From NCBI GenBank assembly GCA_016931965.1, contig JAFGDT010000115.1, forward strand, positions 1 through 64,000: a DNA stretch of 64,000 bases. Reading direction: 5' to 3'. The DNA is from a bacterium. GTDB lineage: Bacteria; Zhuqueibacterota; QNDG01; DSAB01. Position 1 is the first letter of the stretch. Each line of letters begins with the position of its first letter. The translations under genes were made by a program, and so were the position numbers. A model generated the notes under the pieces. It saw nothing but the letters and a program-made list of their open reading frames with translations, was not told the DNA's origin and did no database searches. Positions 1-8,460 of the stretch are shown here, piece after piece.

Positions 1-132
1 ACCCTCTCCTAAGGCTTTGTTACTTCTGTCGTAAAATAAGAAATCCTGAATATGATTCAAAATCATTATTTTTGCCAAAGTTCAGTATTTAAATCTTGGT
101 AATCTTTCAATCCCACAAATCCCCGTTCAGAC

Positions 133-156
133 AAAAAAGGTGCAGGAGACTGCACC
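133..156 (-). terminator. Intrinsic terminator of the efp-accB-accC operon
   Basis: Read on the minus strand, GGTGCAG and CTGCACC form a perfect 7-bp stem around a TCTC loop and are followed directly by six T residues. It lies about 30 bases after the accC stop, which is where the operon should end. Confidence 0.85.
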
Positions 157-187
157 ATACAGAATGCCTTAAAAACGATCCTTCATT

Positions 188-1543
188 TTACACTATCTCT
201 TTCTTCAATTCAAAACTCTCCAGAAACCGCGTGTTAAAATCACCCGCGATAAATTTCTTATCATTGAGCACCTGCTGATGGAAGGGAATCGTTGTCGGTA
301 CACCCTCAATGATAAATTCCTCCAGAGCTCGGGACATCTGATTGAGCGCCTCACTTCGGTCGTAACCGTGAGAAATAATTTTGGCCAGGAGGGAATCATA
401 ATTTGAAGGAATCTTGTAGAGCGCATAGGCATGGGTATCCACACGAATACCAAATCCCCCGGGCACATGAAAACTGGTAATAATTCCCGGAGTCGGACGG
501 AATTGATTAAACGGATCTTCGACATTGATACGACACTCAATGGCATGGCCCTTGGGTTCCATCGCTGCATGGATTTCTTTCAGTGTACCTCCGGCACTGA
601 CGCGAATCTGTTCTTTGAGCAGATCGATGCCGTACACCATCTCGGTCACAGGATGCTCGACCTGAATACGGGTGTTCATCTCCATGAAGTAAAATTTTCC
701 ATCTTCATCGAGCAGAAATTCAACGGTACCCGCGCTGCGGTAACCAACCGATTTGGCTCCTCGCAATGCGGCATCCACCATCTCTTTTCGCAGATCTGAA
801 CTCACAGCTGGAGAGGGCGATTCTTCGATCAGTTTCTGATGTTTCCGCTGAATCGAACATTCTCTTTCACCCAGAGCGATCACCTGACCCTTACCGTCTC
901 CCAGGAGTTGAATTTCAATGTGCCTGGGTTTCTCGAAATAACGTTCCATATAGAGACTGGCATTCCCGAATGCAGCCTGCGCTTCTGTTTGTGCTGTGGA
1001 AAAAGCCATACTCAGACCTTTTTCCTCACGTACGATCCGCATCCCTTTTCCCCCACCCCCTGCTGCAGCTTTCAACATGACGGGAAATCCAATCTTCTGA
1101 GCCAGTTTGTAAGCCTCCTTTTCATTCTTCACACCCCCCTCACTCCCGGGGATCACAGGCACGTCGGCTTTTTTCATTGTCCGTTTCGCATCGATTTTAT
1201 CTCCCATACGGGAAATCATCTCCGCATTGGGCCCGATAAAGGTCAGCCCGGATGTTTCACAGATATCCGCGAACTCTGCATTCTCTGCCAAAAATCCATA
1301 ACCGGGATGCACGCCGTCAGAATCGGTGATCTCAGCCGCACTGATGATCCGGGGAATATTAAGGTAACTTTGTGCGGGAGGCGGCGGACCGATACAAACC
1401 GCCTCATCCGCAAAACGGACATGGAGACTTTCCCGATCAGCCTCCGAGTAGACAGCTACAGTAGCAATACCCAGCTCACGGCATGCCCGAATGACACGCA
1501 GTGCAATCTCCCCCCTGTTCGCAATGAGAATCTTTTGTAACAA
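188..1543 (-). CDS. accC: Biotin carboxylase subunit of acetyl-CoA carboxylase
   Basis: Carboxylates the biotin carried by AccB using ATP and bicarbonate, the first half-reaction of malonyl-CoA synthesis in the cytoplasm. The protein opens with the family signature [13 protein letters not shown], has the ATP-grasp glycine loop ([11 protein letters not shown]) near residue 160 and the catalytic stretch [15 protein letters not shown] near 285-300. The ORF track starts at a TTG at 1567, inside accB. A second TTG at 1543, eight codons on, is preferred: it has an AGGG ribosome site eight bases upstream and gives 451 residues, the usual AccC length. It follows accB by 10 bases and shares the efp promoter. 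The carboxyltransferase genes accA and accD are not in the window. Confidence 0.95.
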   Translation of the reverse strand: MLQKILIANRGEIALRVIRACRELGIATVAVYSEADRESLHVRFADEAVCIGPPPPAQSYLNIPRIISAAEITDSDGVHPGYGFLAENAEFADICETSGLTFIGPNAEMISRMGDKIDAKRTMKKADVPVIPGSEGGVKNEKEAYKLAQKIGFPVMLKAAAGGGGKGMRIVREEKGLSMAFSTAQTEAQAAFGNASLYMERYFEKPRHIEIQLLGDGKGQVIALGERECSIQRKHQKLIEESPSPAVSSDLRKEMVDAALRGAKSVGYRSAGTVEFLLDEDGKFYFMEMNTRIQVEHPVTEMVYGIDLLKEQIRVSAGGTLKEIHAAMEPKGHAIECRINVEDPFNQFRPTPGIITSFHVPGGFGIRVDTHAYALYKIPSNYDSLLAKIISHGYDRSEALNQMSRALEEFIIEGVPTTIPFHQQVLNDKKFIAGDFNTRFLESFELKKEIV

Positions 1544-1553
1544 ATAAAATACC

Positions 1554-2036
1554 CTATGATTTCTCAACTAAAAAAAGAGGTTGGTTATACTCGACTGGTT
1601 GAGCATTTTGAACCAAAATTTTAACAATTTTCCCCGAAACCTCTGCTTCGATCTCATTCATCAATTTCATGGCTTCAATAATACAGAGTATCTTTCCGGG
1701 TTCGATATGGCTCCCCACTTCCACATAAGCATTGGCATCCGGTGCAGGTGCCCGATAAAACGTACCCACCATGGGAGAACAAATCTCAACGACATTATCA
1801 GACTCTGTTCCTGGCAGGGGTTCAATCTTTGCCTCATAGACCTGGGTTTCATATTGGGCAGGTGGAGCATTCTGTGTGGGCGATGGGATAACAGAACTTG
1901 GCTGAAAAACTTGTGGAACGGGTATTTCTTTCTTTTTGGTAATACGAACCTGTAATCCCTCTTCACGTATTTCGAGTTCTTCAATATCGCTGGCTTCGAC
2001 CAATTTAATCAGACGTCTGATATTTTTTAAATCCAT
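1554..2036 (-). CDS. accB: Biotin carboxyl carrier protein of acetyl-CoA carboxylase
   Basis: Carries biotin between the carboxylase and carboxyltransferase. Of 160 residues, the first 35 or so match the conserved [16 protein letters not shown] helix region, residues 40-80 are a Pro/Gln/Thr-rich flexible linker, and residues 82-158 form the biotinyl domain. EAMKLM at 121-126 places the biotin-accepting lysine at residue 124. Its length is typical. It sits between efp and accC on the same strand, an arrangement common in many bacteria. Function is secure from the motif. Confidence 0.96.
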   Translation of the reverse strand: MDLKNIRRLIKLVEASDIEELEIREEGLQVRITKKKEIPVPQVFQPSSVIPSPTQNAPPAQYETQVYEAKIEPLPGTESDNVVEICSPMVGTFYRAPAPDANAYVEVGSHIEPGKILCIIEAMKLMNEIEAEVSGKIVKILVQNAQPVEYNQPLFLVEKS

Positions 2037-2066
2037 GTTTTTATCCCTTTAAGTAAATAACATAAC

Positions 2067-2627
2067 CTATTTTACCCTTTCAACATAGCTCCCCGTACGC
2101 GTATCCACTTTAACGGTTTCTCCTTCTTGTATAAAAAGTGGGACTTGAATGGTGGCTCCTGTTTCCAGTGTTGCGGGTTTTGATCCACCGGAAGCCGTGT
2201 CCCCTTTTACGCCCGGTTCAGTTTGGGCGATTTGCAGTTCAACAAATATCGGAGGTTCCACTCCAATGGGATCCTGGGCATGAAAAAGAATTTCAACATC
2301 CATTCCCTCTTTTAGATATTTTGATGCTTCACCCACCACCTCATTCAAGACGGGAAACTGTTCATAGGTACTCAAATCCATGAAGACAAATTTATCTTCA
2401 TCTTTGTACAAATACTGCACCACCCTTTTCTCTAAACGGACATCCTCAACTTTCTCTCCCGATCGAAACGTGCGATCAATAACCCGGCCTGTCTTAACAT
2501 TTTTCAACCGCGTTCGTACAAAGGCCCCCCCTTTACCCGGTTTAACATGTTGAAACTCAACAATTGTATAAAGCTCGCCATCCAAAATGAGAGTCAAGCC
2601 ATTTCTGAATTCAGAAGTTGACGCCAT
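2067..2627 (-). CDS. efp: Elongation factor P
   Basis: Binds ribosomes stalled at polyproline stretches and restores peptide-bond formation. The 186-residue protein has the three beta-barrel layout of the family; PGKGGAF places the loop lysine at residue 32, the position modified in some EF-P lineages. No modification enzyme (EpmA/EpmB or EarP) is visible in the window, and a lysine rules out the EarP/arginine type. Two Met codons lie in tandem; the second (2627) is chosen because the AGGAG site then stands four bases away, while it abuts the first. It is the first gene of efp-accB-accC. Confidence 0.95.
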   Translation of the reverse strand: MASTSEFRNGLTLILDGELYTIVEFQHVKPGKGGAFVRTRLKNVKTGRVIDRTFRSGEKVEDVRLEKRVVQYLYKDEDKFVFMDLSTYEQFPVLNEVVGEASKYLKEGMDVEILFHAQDPIGVEPPIFVELQIAQTEPGVKGDTASGGSKPATLETGATIQVPLFIQEGETVKVDTRTGSYVERVK

Positions 2628-2669
2628 CATTCTCCTAAAATAAGGTTAATAAAATCCGAAGAGCGATTC

Positions 2670-2698
2670 AATATAAAGCATTAATTTGTATTTGTCAA
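2670..2698 (-). promoter_or_regulatory. Sigma-70-type promoter of efp-accB-accC
   Basis: On the minus strand TTGACA (2693-2698) and TATATT (2670-2675) are separated by exactly 17 bases. The start would fall near 2663, leaving a leader of about 35 bases before the efp ribosome site. Confidence 0.75.
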
Positions 2699-2702
2699 CC
2701 AC

Positions 2703-2714
2703 CGTTTTAAAACG
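2703..2714. repeat. 12-bp perfect palindrome just upstream of the efp -35 box
   Basis: CGTTTTAAAACG is a perfect palindrome placed four bases beyond the -35 hexamer of the efp promoter. It could be an operator or simply an A/T-rich UP-like element; nothing else in the sequence decides. Confidence 0.35.
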
Positions 2715-2788
2715 ATTGACGGTCACTTTTAGCCAATGATGAAATGTTCTGTTTTGTCGCCTCTGGAAGAGATAATTGTCTTTGCAGA

Positions 2789-5041
2789 TTAATAATGGAT
2801 ATTCAACTGAAAAACACCGGTTCGTGGTGGAGCCATATTGGCGGGGGATACAAGATAATTATACTGAAAAAGATTATCGACAAGAAACCGCAAAGAAAAA
2901 TGCTCCCGAGCATAACCCAAGCGCAATGCAACCGCGTAAGTGGGGACCAGTTTATCGATATCTTTGATATAGGACTTATGGTATTCATCAATGCGCTCGA
3001 TTTGACTTAAATAGCGGATATCAAAACCAAATTGAAAAGGATCAAAATTCAGATCATTTGTCAGATAAATCGTATGCTTGGATCGATATTTGAGGGGAGC
3101 TCCGTACTCGACTCCTGGGGAGAGATCCTTGGAATCGATATAGGTATAACTGAACTGTGTGGAAAAAAGCTGCGACTGCCAGTCTGTACGATAGGTCAAC
3201 TCAAAACCTCGAATACGGGCCTTGACAACGTTTTTAAAACGGACACCCACATCCTGACCGGAATCAACGTCGAGCTGGGGTTCGATCAAGTTATCATATT
3301 TTGTATAAAAAACCGCCATATCCAGCATCATCGCACTCGAGAAATACTGGATCAATCCCATCTCTGATGAAATACTTTTTTCAGATTGAAGAGCCGGATT
3401 GGGAAAAACAAGTAGTGCCCCTGTTTCGGTAGAGACAAACCTTTCACCAACTGCCGGTACTCGAAAACCTTCTCCAAGGGAGCATCGGAAATGGGTACCA
3501 CTGGAGAGTGTCAGATTCAATCCGAATTTATTCGAAAGTTCCCCAACAGCCACTTCCGTCGTATCCTTCCATCGGACACTTTCCCAGTCATATCTTGTTC
3601 CAAATGTTGCTCTGAAAACATCCCAGAGCTGCTGCTCAAATTGCATGAAATATGATTTCTTCATAACTTCTGCATGACTGTATTGTATCGATTCGACTTG
3701 ATCAGCCTGTAAATCACTACCGACCACAAGTATCCCTTGAGGATTAACCTGATAATTGGCCTGAATTTCAACACCCTGTGTGTTGACCGATGAAGAACGA
3801 AAAATTTCTTCTGCAGGACGGATTTTCTCATTTTTACTCTGTTTCAGATCGACTGTAGATCCCTTATTGATTCTTCCCCTCACGGACAGGAAGAAACGTT
3901 GGCTCATCACATAAGTCAAAGAGGGATAGATATAGGTGTTTTTAATCGTCGTTCGTGTTCGATACCCGTAAGGATCTGAACCATTGTGGTAGGGATGATT
4001 GAGATCCTTCCAATAAACGAAAAATCCACCCCGATTTCGACCATAACCCGTCATCAGATTGAAATGGAGATTGGGTGTAAAATGATAACCAAGAGAGGTC
4101 ATGAAATTAAATATTTGATGGTCGTCGTTTTCTTTGTAGCCGGTTGTTGTCTGGTAATTCGATGAAATGAGTGTTGAAATGGGACCGAGGTGGGTTGATA
4201 TATCGAGGGAAGTACCTTCATAATGATTGCGCTTGTCGGTCCATCGCCATTCTTTATAGGACGGATGGTTATAAAACCCGGTAAAGGTTCTCAAATGGAT
4301 ATGGCTTTCATTCTCAGGCACTTCGGTAATAATATTGATGACCCCTCCCATAGCACTGGACCCGTAAAGCGCTGAACCCGATCCCTTCATCACTTCGATC
4401 TGTTTGATAGTTGAAGTGGAAATCGCATACCAGTTGATGCTCCAGTTGTCACCGGTCATAACCGGATTGCCATTGAGAAGAACGAGAACACGGCTTCCCA
4501 TTCCGAAATTGAATCCACTCGAGCCCCGTATCGTAACCTGTCCGCCTTCCAGTGTATTGACACCGGGCGCATATCTTAAAACATGATCTGCGGAAACGAT
4601 ATTCCGATTGGTTATTTCCTGTGCAGGGATTATGTCCATGCTTGTGGATAATTTGTCCAAAGACTGCTGGTATCGATTGGCCGTAACCGCAATCCCATCC
4701 ATCAGCAGTACGGTCTCCTCGAGACGAAAAACGAGATGGATTTCTTCTCCAGCGACAGTCTGAATCCTTCTTTCTTCTTTTTTATAACCGATCGCAGAAA
4801 CCATGATGGTATATTCGCCGGGTGAAACCGACACAATAATGAAACGTCCCTGACGATCAGCAGCAGTGCCCATGATGGTTCCGAGGAGAAGCACATTTGC
4901 ACCAGGAATGGGATCGCCTGACCGGGCTTCTACAATCTGACCTGTAATTCGGGATCCACGTATATTCTGACTGTAAAGATTTCCCCACACAAATAAAAAA
5001 TAGAATAGAGCTAATAAAATCAAGTAAATCCTGTATTTCAT
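2789..5041 (-). CDS. TonB-dependent outer-membrane receptor with carboxypeptidase-regulatory-like N-terminal domain
   Basis: A 750-residue outer-membrane receptor that should import a ligand using TonB energy. A signal peptide covers residues 1-24; residues 34-110 form a CarboxypepD_reg-like beta-sandwich (GQIVEARSGDPIPGANV), typical of FCB-group receptors. The plug follows (VTANRYQQSLDKL, then GGVINIIT near 240), and the rest is a 22-strand-type barrel ending in an aromatic residue (NIHY). The ATG overlaps the stop of the upstream lipoprotein gene by four bases, so the two are translated together. The partner does not resemble SusD, so a starch-type glycan system is not supported. Ligand unknown; a metal chelate, cobamide or small organic molecule are all possible. 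Confidence 0.88.
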   Translation of the reverse strand: MKYRIYLILLALFYFLFVWGNLYSQNIRGSRITGQIVEARSGDPIPGANVLLLGTIMGTAADRQGRFIIVSVSPGEYTIMVSAIGYKKEERRIQTVAGEEIHLVFRLEETVLLMDGIAVTANRYQQSLDKLSTSMDIIPAQEITNRNIVSADHVLRYAPGVNTLEGGQVTIRGSSGFNFGMGSRVLVLLNGNPVMTGDNWSINWYAISTSTIKQIEVMKGSGSALYGSSAMGGVINIITEVPENESHIHLRTFTGFYNHPSYKEWRWTDKRNHYEGTSLDISTHLGPISTLISSNYQTTTGYKENDDHQIFNFMTSLGYHFTPNLHFNLMTGYGRNRGGFFVYWKDLNHPYHNGSDPYGYRTRTTIKNTYIYPSLTYVMSQRFFLSVRGRINKGSTVDLKQSKNEKIRPAEEIFRSSSVNTQGVEIQANYQVNPQGILVVGSDLQADQVESIQYSHAEVMKKSYFMQFEQQLWDVFRATFGTRYDWESVRWKDTTEVAVGELSNKFGLNLTLSSGTHFRCSLGEGFRVPAVGERFVSTETGALLVFPNPALQSEKSISSEMGLIQYFSSAMMLDMAVFYTKYDNLIEPQLDVDSGQDVGVRFKNVVKARIRGFELTYRTDWQSQLFSTQFSYTYIDSKDLSPGVEYGAPLKYRSKHTIYLTNDLNFDPFQFGFDIRYLSQIERIDEYHKSYIKDIDKLVPTYAVALRLGYAREHFSLRFLVDNLFQYNYLVSPANMAPPRTGVFQLNIHY

Positions 5042-5667
5042 GATCGATCCTCATCCTTTTTTGAATCACTGGGGATCAACACATTTTTCGTTAGGACTTG
5101 ATCAATAGACCGTGTGAGATACATCACATAGTAAAACTGGATATCATCAAATCCTTCCACTGGAAATGAATTGGGAAGGCTGATCAGTTCAAGATCATTC
5201 TGACGGCTGGTGAACCCGAGCGTGTCTAATTGTGAAAATGTCGTCATTATTGACAAGGTTAATATCTTATCATCAATAATTTCATAGGGTCCATCTGCAA
5301 TCAATGTATCATTCATGGAAAGGACAAGTGGATTGACAAGACTCTGGAGATAGACAATGGGTTCGATTTTCAAAACAGCATAGATTGAACAGAGACCCGA
5401 AGACGAAAACAAAAAGAGCCCATTCTTATCCAATTCCGTATCAAGGATCAGAGAATCAATAATCGTCGGTAACTGATCTGGATCAAGAAGGGCGACGTGA
5501 ACTGGTTTCGTTGTATCCGGAACCCATACGCCGACAGGATCTCCCCCCTCTGGGGGAATCGGAAAATCGACGTTCATATAAAGCATTTCCAGGGGTGCAA
5601 GCCCTTGATGACAGGACACCACGAACAAAATGAGTCCAACAAATATCATGTACTTATTCTTTGTCAT
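5038..5667 (-). CDS. Predicted lipoprotein, partner of the TonB receptor
   Basis: A 209-residue protein with a clear lipoprotein signal: a hydrophobic stretch ending in LFVVSC places the lipidated cysteine at residue 19. The mature part is beta-rich (for example PVHVALLDPDQLPTI) with no enzymatic motif recognised; the name DUF4249-like was considered but cannot be supported by eye. It overlaps the TonB receptor by four bases and follows the Fe-S protein gene by two. The tight coupling suggests a surface or periplasmic binding accessory for the receptor, but this is inference. Confidence 0.6.
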   Translation of the reverse strand: MTKNKYMIFVGLILFVVSCHQGLAPLEMLYMNVDFPIPPEGGDPVGVWVPDTTKPVHVALLDPDQLPTIIDSLILDTELDKNGLFLFSSSGLCSIYAVLKIEPIVYLQSLVNPLVLSMNDTLIADGPYEIIDDKILTLSIMTTFSQLDTLGFTSRQNDLELISLPNSFPVEGFDDIQFYYVMYLTRSIDQVLTKNVLIPSDSKKDEDRS

Positions 5668-5669
5668 GC

Positions 5670-6053
5670 TTATCCGACTCTTTCACTCCCCGCAGCCAGC
5701 ACATATTCTGCAATGATGACCCCTCCCACAATATGTTGATGAAAAATACGTTTGATTTTTTTTGGCGTGAGGTCAACATATTTGACTGGCGGGAACCCCT
5801 TCAATTCTACGGTGACCATCGGTTCACGACTGCACAATCCAGCACAACCCGAAGTAGTAATGATCACATCATCCATGTTTTTTTGTTTCATTTCATCCAA
5901 AAGCGTATCCATAATTTCCCCCGCACCAGATGCAAGTCCACAAGTGCCCATGTGAACTGTGACTTTGGCTCTTTTCCCGCTTTCAGATAACAAAGTTTTT
6001 CTTCGTGACTTTTTTTTGATTTTTTGCAGATCCTCAATGGTGATTTTCTTCAT
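5670..6053 (-). CDS. Thioredoxin-like [2Fe-2S] ferredoxin-domain protein (NuoE / hydrogenase small-domain type)
   Basis: About 127 residues resembling the stand-alone thioredoxin-like ferredoxins related to NuoE and the HydC-type subunits: HMGTCGLASGAG near 34-45, then SGCAGLCSREP near 69-78, then a conserved tail with GGVIIAEYVL. Cys38, Cys70 and Cys74 align with three cluster ligands; the first cysteine of the classical CX4CX35CX3C pattern is absent, so the cluster may be incomplete or held otherwise. The TTG start of the ORF track (6080) is replaced by the ATG at 6053, which has AAGGA seven bases upstream. It lies between the Trm112-like gene and the lipoprotein gene. An electron carrier is likely, its partner unknown. 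Confidence 0.7.
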   Translation of the reverse strand: MKKITIEDLQKIKKKSRRKTLLSESGKRAKVTVHMGTCGLASGAGEIMDTLLDEMKQKNMDDVIITTSGCAGLCSREPMVTVELKGFPPVKYVDLTPKKIKRIFHQHIVGGVIIAEYVLAAGSERVG

Positions 6054-6076
6054 CCCACAATCCTTCAAAAATCCTT

Positions 6077-6241
6077 TCAAAATGCTTCCGCTTCATCGAT
6101 AATCATAATGGGAATATCATCTTTGATATCATATTTTAACCGGCAATGATGACAGATGAGCTTGTTGTTTTTCCGATCGTACTCCAAATCACCCTTGCAT
6201 TTGGGACATGCCAAAATATCCAACAATTCTTGATCCAGCAT
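6077..6241 (-). CDS. Trm112-family small zinc-ribbon protein (YcaR-like), 54 residues
   Basis: Too short for the ORF track. Reading the minus strand from 6241 gives a 54-residue protein starting MLDQELLDILACPKCKGDL with a second pair CHHC and ending DDIPIMIIDEAEAF, the hallmark order of bacterial Trm112/YcaR proteins (LLDILACPxCKG ... IPVLL). The ATG is preceded by GGAGG five bases away. In eukaryotes and archaea Trm112 activates methyltransferases; bacterial members are often next to lipid-A or other envelope genes, with unclear roles. The two CxxC pairs should bind zinc. It precedes the Fe-S protein gene by 23 bases. Confidence 0.85.
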   Translation of the reverse strand: MLDQELLDILACPKCKGDLEYDRKNNKLICHHCRLKYDIKDDIPIMIIDEAEAF

Positions 6242-6351
6242 GATGACCTCCAAACAGTACTATGATTGAACAAAAGAAACATCTGATCTTCAGTCGATCT
6301 CCTCTTTGTCCGCCTATCAGGAATCTGTATTGAAATATGCGTTTGTTGTAA

Positions 6352-7032
6352 TTATGAAAATATACGCAATACTTCTTCTGGTTGTTTAAAATTATGAAAT
6401 AAATAATCCGGTTTCTCTGAAGCCAAATCTTGAAATGAATGGAAACCCGTTGCTACAGCCATGGTTCGTACACCATAGGGCTTCGCACAGTGTATGTCCA
6501 GCGGTGTATCGCCGATAACATAAACGTTTTGTTTTTGGATCTGAATTTTTTGTTCTTTCTTTAGCCTTTCAATAGCAATAGGAACCAGCTCGTTTCGATC
6601 GGACGAATCATCCGCAAAAGCACCCATGGTAAAGTAATGATCGATCTTAAAATAACCCAATTTGATCATGGCACTTTGCTGCCAATTCCCCGTTAAAAGA
6701 CCAAGTATAATATCCGACCGTTTATCGAGTAAACGTAAAAGGGGACGGACACCCGGACAAACCCGTTTTCCCGGTCTGGGAATCTGAATTTCATTTTTCA
6801 ATATACTAAAATAGGTTTCACGAAAACGGTCCGCCTTTTCCTCATCCCACCCCAGATGATGACTGGACAAGGCTTCCATGAGTATGGAAGGATCTGTCCT
6901 GCCCATCATATGAATATTATGAAATCCATTCCCAATACCAAACACATCTTCAAAGGACCGTTCCATCGATACCTTTCCGGCCCCTGCGGTTCGTATTAAA
7001 GTGCCGTCAATATCAAAAAGCAACAGTTTCAC
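6352..7032 (-). CDS. HAD-superfamily phosphatase, phosphoglycolate-phosphatase-like
   Basis: 226 residues with all HAD motifs: DIDGT at 7-11 (nucleophile and acid-base aspartates), LLTGNW near 115 (motif II) and VIGDTPLDI near 173 (motif IV), with a helical cap between. This layout is that of Gph/PgmB-type phosphatases, acting on a small phosphorylated metabolite such as phosphoglycolate. The substrate cannot be named from sequence. It follows the aldolase gene by about 58 bases on the same strand, so a role in phosphosugar clean-up is plausible. Confidence 0.8.
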   Translation of the reverse strand: MKLLLFDIDGTLIRTAGAGKVSMERSFEDVFGIGNGFHNIHMMGRTDPSILMEALSSHHLGWDEEKADRFRETYFSILKNEIQIPRPGKRVCPGVRPLLRLLDKRSDIILGLLTGNWQQSAMIKLGYFKIDHYFTMGAFADDSSDRNELVPIAIERLKKEQKIQIQKQNVYVIGDTPLDIHCAKPYGVRTMAVATGFHSFQDLASEKPDYLFHNFKQPEEVLRIFS

Positions 7033-7090
7033 AAGATCTGCCTTCTGTTCGTATTCCGAATTTTATCACTGTTTACGGATTGAAATTGTC

Positions 7091-8239
7091 TTATTGATAT
7101 ATCTTTGCCATCTCTTCGAGCGAAACGCGCTCGACTTTGTTTCCCAGACCTGCACATCCAAACTTTCGGACAAGCATTTCAACGTGGGCGGCGATTCTTT
7201 CCTTCACAAGGATCATAACCTCTTCCAGAACAGAGCCGGCCGGATCGTTTCGAAGCAGTTCGACATCGATTACTTTTAAATAATCGCGCGGATCGATAAC
7301 TTCCGGATTTTCATCAAGCACTTTCTTAATGGGTTGGAGCACTTCCGGCGAATTGTCCTCGATGTGGGAATGATCAACAAAATATTTACGGAATGTCGCC
7401 GTAATACCCAACCGGAGATCGGTATCGATATTAACCTTGCGGATTCCTGATGCAATAACTTCCTGAATCTTATTCATGGGGATACCGGCTGCATTCTTGA
7501 CCCCCCCACCATATTGATTGATTTCCGCCACAATATCCTGGGGAACGGTAGAGGAACCATGACCAACAAGAAAATGATCATTATTCTGACCATAGGCTTT
7601 CATGCCTCGGTAACTCTCATCGACAACGTGAATGGCCAAATTTTCAAGACCTTTACCTTTATTGGGTCCATGCGATGTTCCGTATGCTATGGCCAGAGCG
7701 TCTGTACCTGTTTCATGAAAGAAATAGGGCACAAGATAGGGATCGGCGTAAGTTGTTTTTTCATGAATCACATCCTCTTCAACACCGGCCAGTTTTCCGT
7801 ATTCTCCTTCGACACTGACCCCTTTGGGGTGCGCATATTCAACGATGGTTTTTGTTGCACGGATATTCTCTTCAAGATCCAATTTGGATGCATCAATCAT
7901 GACAGAACTGTAACCATTATCCACACATTCGTGAGCTTTTTCATCATCGCCATGATCCAGGTGAAGGGCAACGGGTAACTGATGGTGGGTATTTTCGATG
8001 GCATGTTTCACCATACCCGCAATTTTATCCGGTCCTCCTTGAAATTTATTGGCCCCCCGACTGGCCTGAATGATACCGGGAGCATTTCCTCTGCGTAATC
8101 CCTCTAAAATACCTTCTGCCTGGGTATAAAAATTCACATTAAAAGCACCGATAGCTGCCGCTTTTCCTTCCTGAGATGAAATTTCTGCAGCTCTTAATAA
8201 GGGAACCATTGGATAGAATTGGGCGGATTGTTTGTTCAT
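7091..8239 (-). CDS. fba: Class II fructose-bisphosphate aldolase
   Basis: Cleaves or forms fructose-1,6-bisphosphate in glycolysis and gluconeogenesis, using a divalent metal. Visible motifs: HLDHGDDE (catalytic Asp and metal His) near 110, VEGEYG, YGTSHGP, GHGSSTVP and the NIDTDLR phosphate-binding stretch near 275. The 382-residue length and extended C-terminus are of the class IIA/long type. The TTG given in the track is one codon ahead of an ATG at 8239, which has a strong GAGGAGGA site and is preferred. A minus-strand promoter stands just upstream. Confidence 0.93.
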   Translation of the reverse strand: MNKQSAQFYPMVPLLRAAEISSQEGKAAAIGAFNVNFYTQAEGILEGLRRGNAPGIIQASRGANKFQGGPDKIAGMVKHAIENTHHQLPVALHLDHGDDEKAHECVDNGYSSVMIDASKLDLEENIRATKTIVEYAHPKGVSVEGEYGKLAGVEEDVIHEKTTYADPYLVPYFFHETGTDALAIAYGTSHGPNKGKGLENLAIHVVDESYRGMKAYGQNNDHFLVGHGSSTVPQDIVAEINQYGGGVKNAAGIPMNKIQEVIASGIRKVNIDTDLRLGITATFRKYFVDHSHIEDNSPEVLQPIKKVLDENPEVIDPRDYLKVIDVELLRNDPAGSVLEEVMILVKERIAAHVEMLVRKFGCAGLGNKVERVSLEEMAKIYQ

Positions 8240-8276
8240 CAATATTCCTCCTCGTTTCTGAATTCAAAACTTTAAC

Positions 8277-8305
8277 AATATGAAACAATTTCAAATAAAA
8301 GTCAA
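8277..8305 (-). promoter_or_regulatory. Likely sigma-70 promoter of the aldolase gene
   Basis: On the minus strand TTGACT (8300-8305) and CATATT (8277-8282) lie 17 bases apart, about 40 bases before the aldolase ATG. The -10 box is imperfect, so support is moderate. The 221-base divergent spacer to the dehydratase gene shows no equally good plus-strand promoter. Confidence 0.5.
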
Positions 8306-8460
8306 GTGGAATAAGAAATGGTGTCAATTATTGATTGATTTTCTCGGACCATTTTGTTAGATTGTCCAATAATGAGATTCGAATTGTATTCACAAGCCAT
8401 TAAAAATTTCACAGTGGCTTTCTTCATCATTGTATTCAAATATTCATGGGAATTCAAACC

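Noticed and set aside
839-1540. 233-codon plus-strand frame opposite accC
   Set aside because: Antisense shadow of the conserved biotin carboxylase gene; no start signal or recognisable family.
2789-5667. SusC/SusD-type polysaccharide utilisation pair
   Set aside because: The lipoprotein partner is only 209 residues, without SusD-like helical repeats, and no glycoside hydrolase genes lie nearby.
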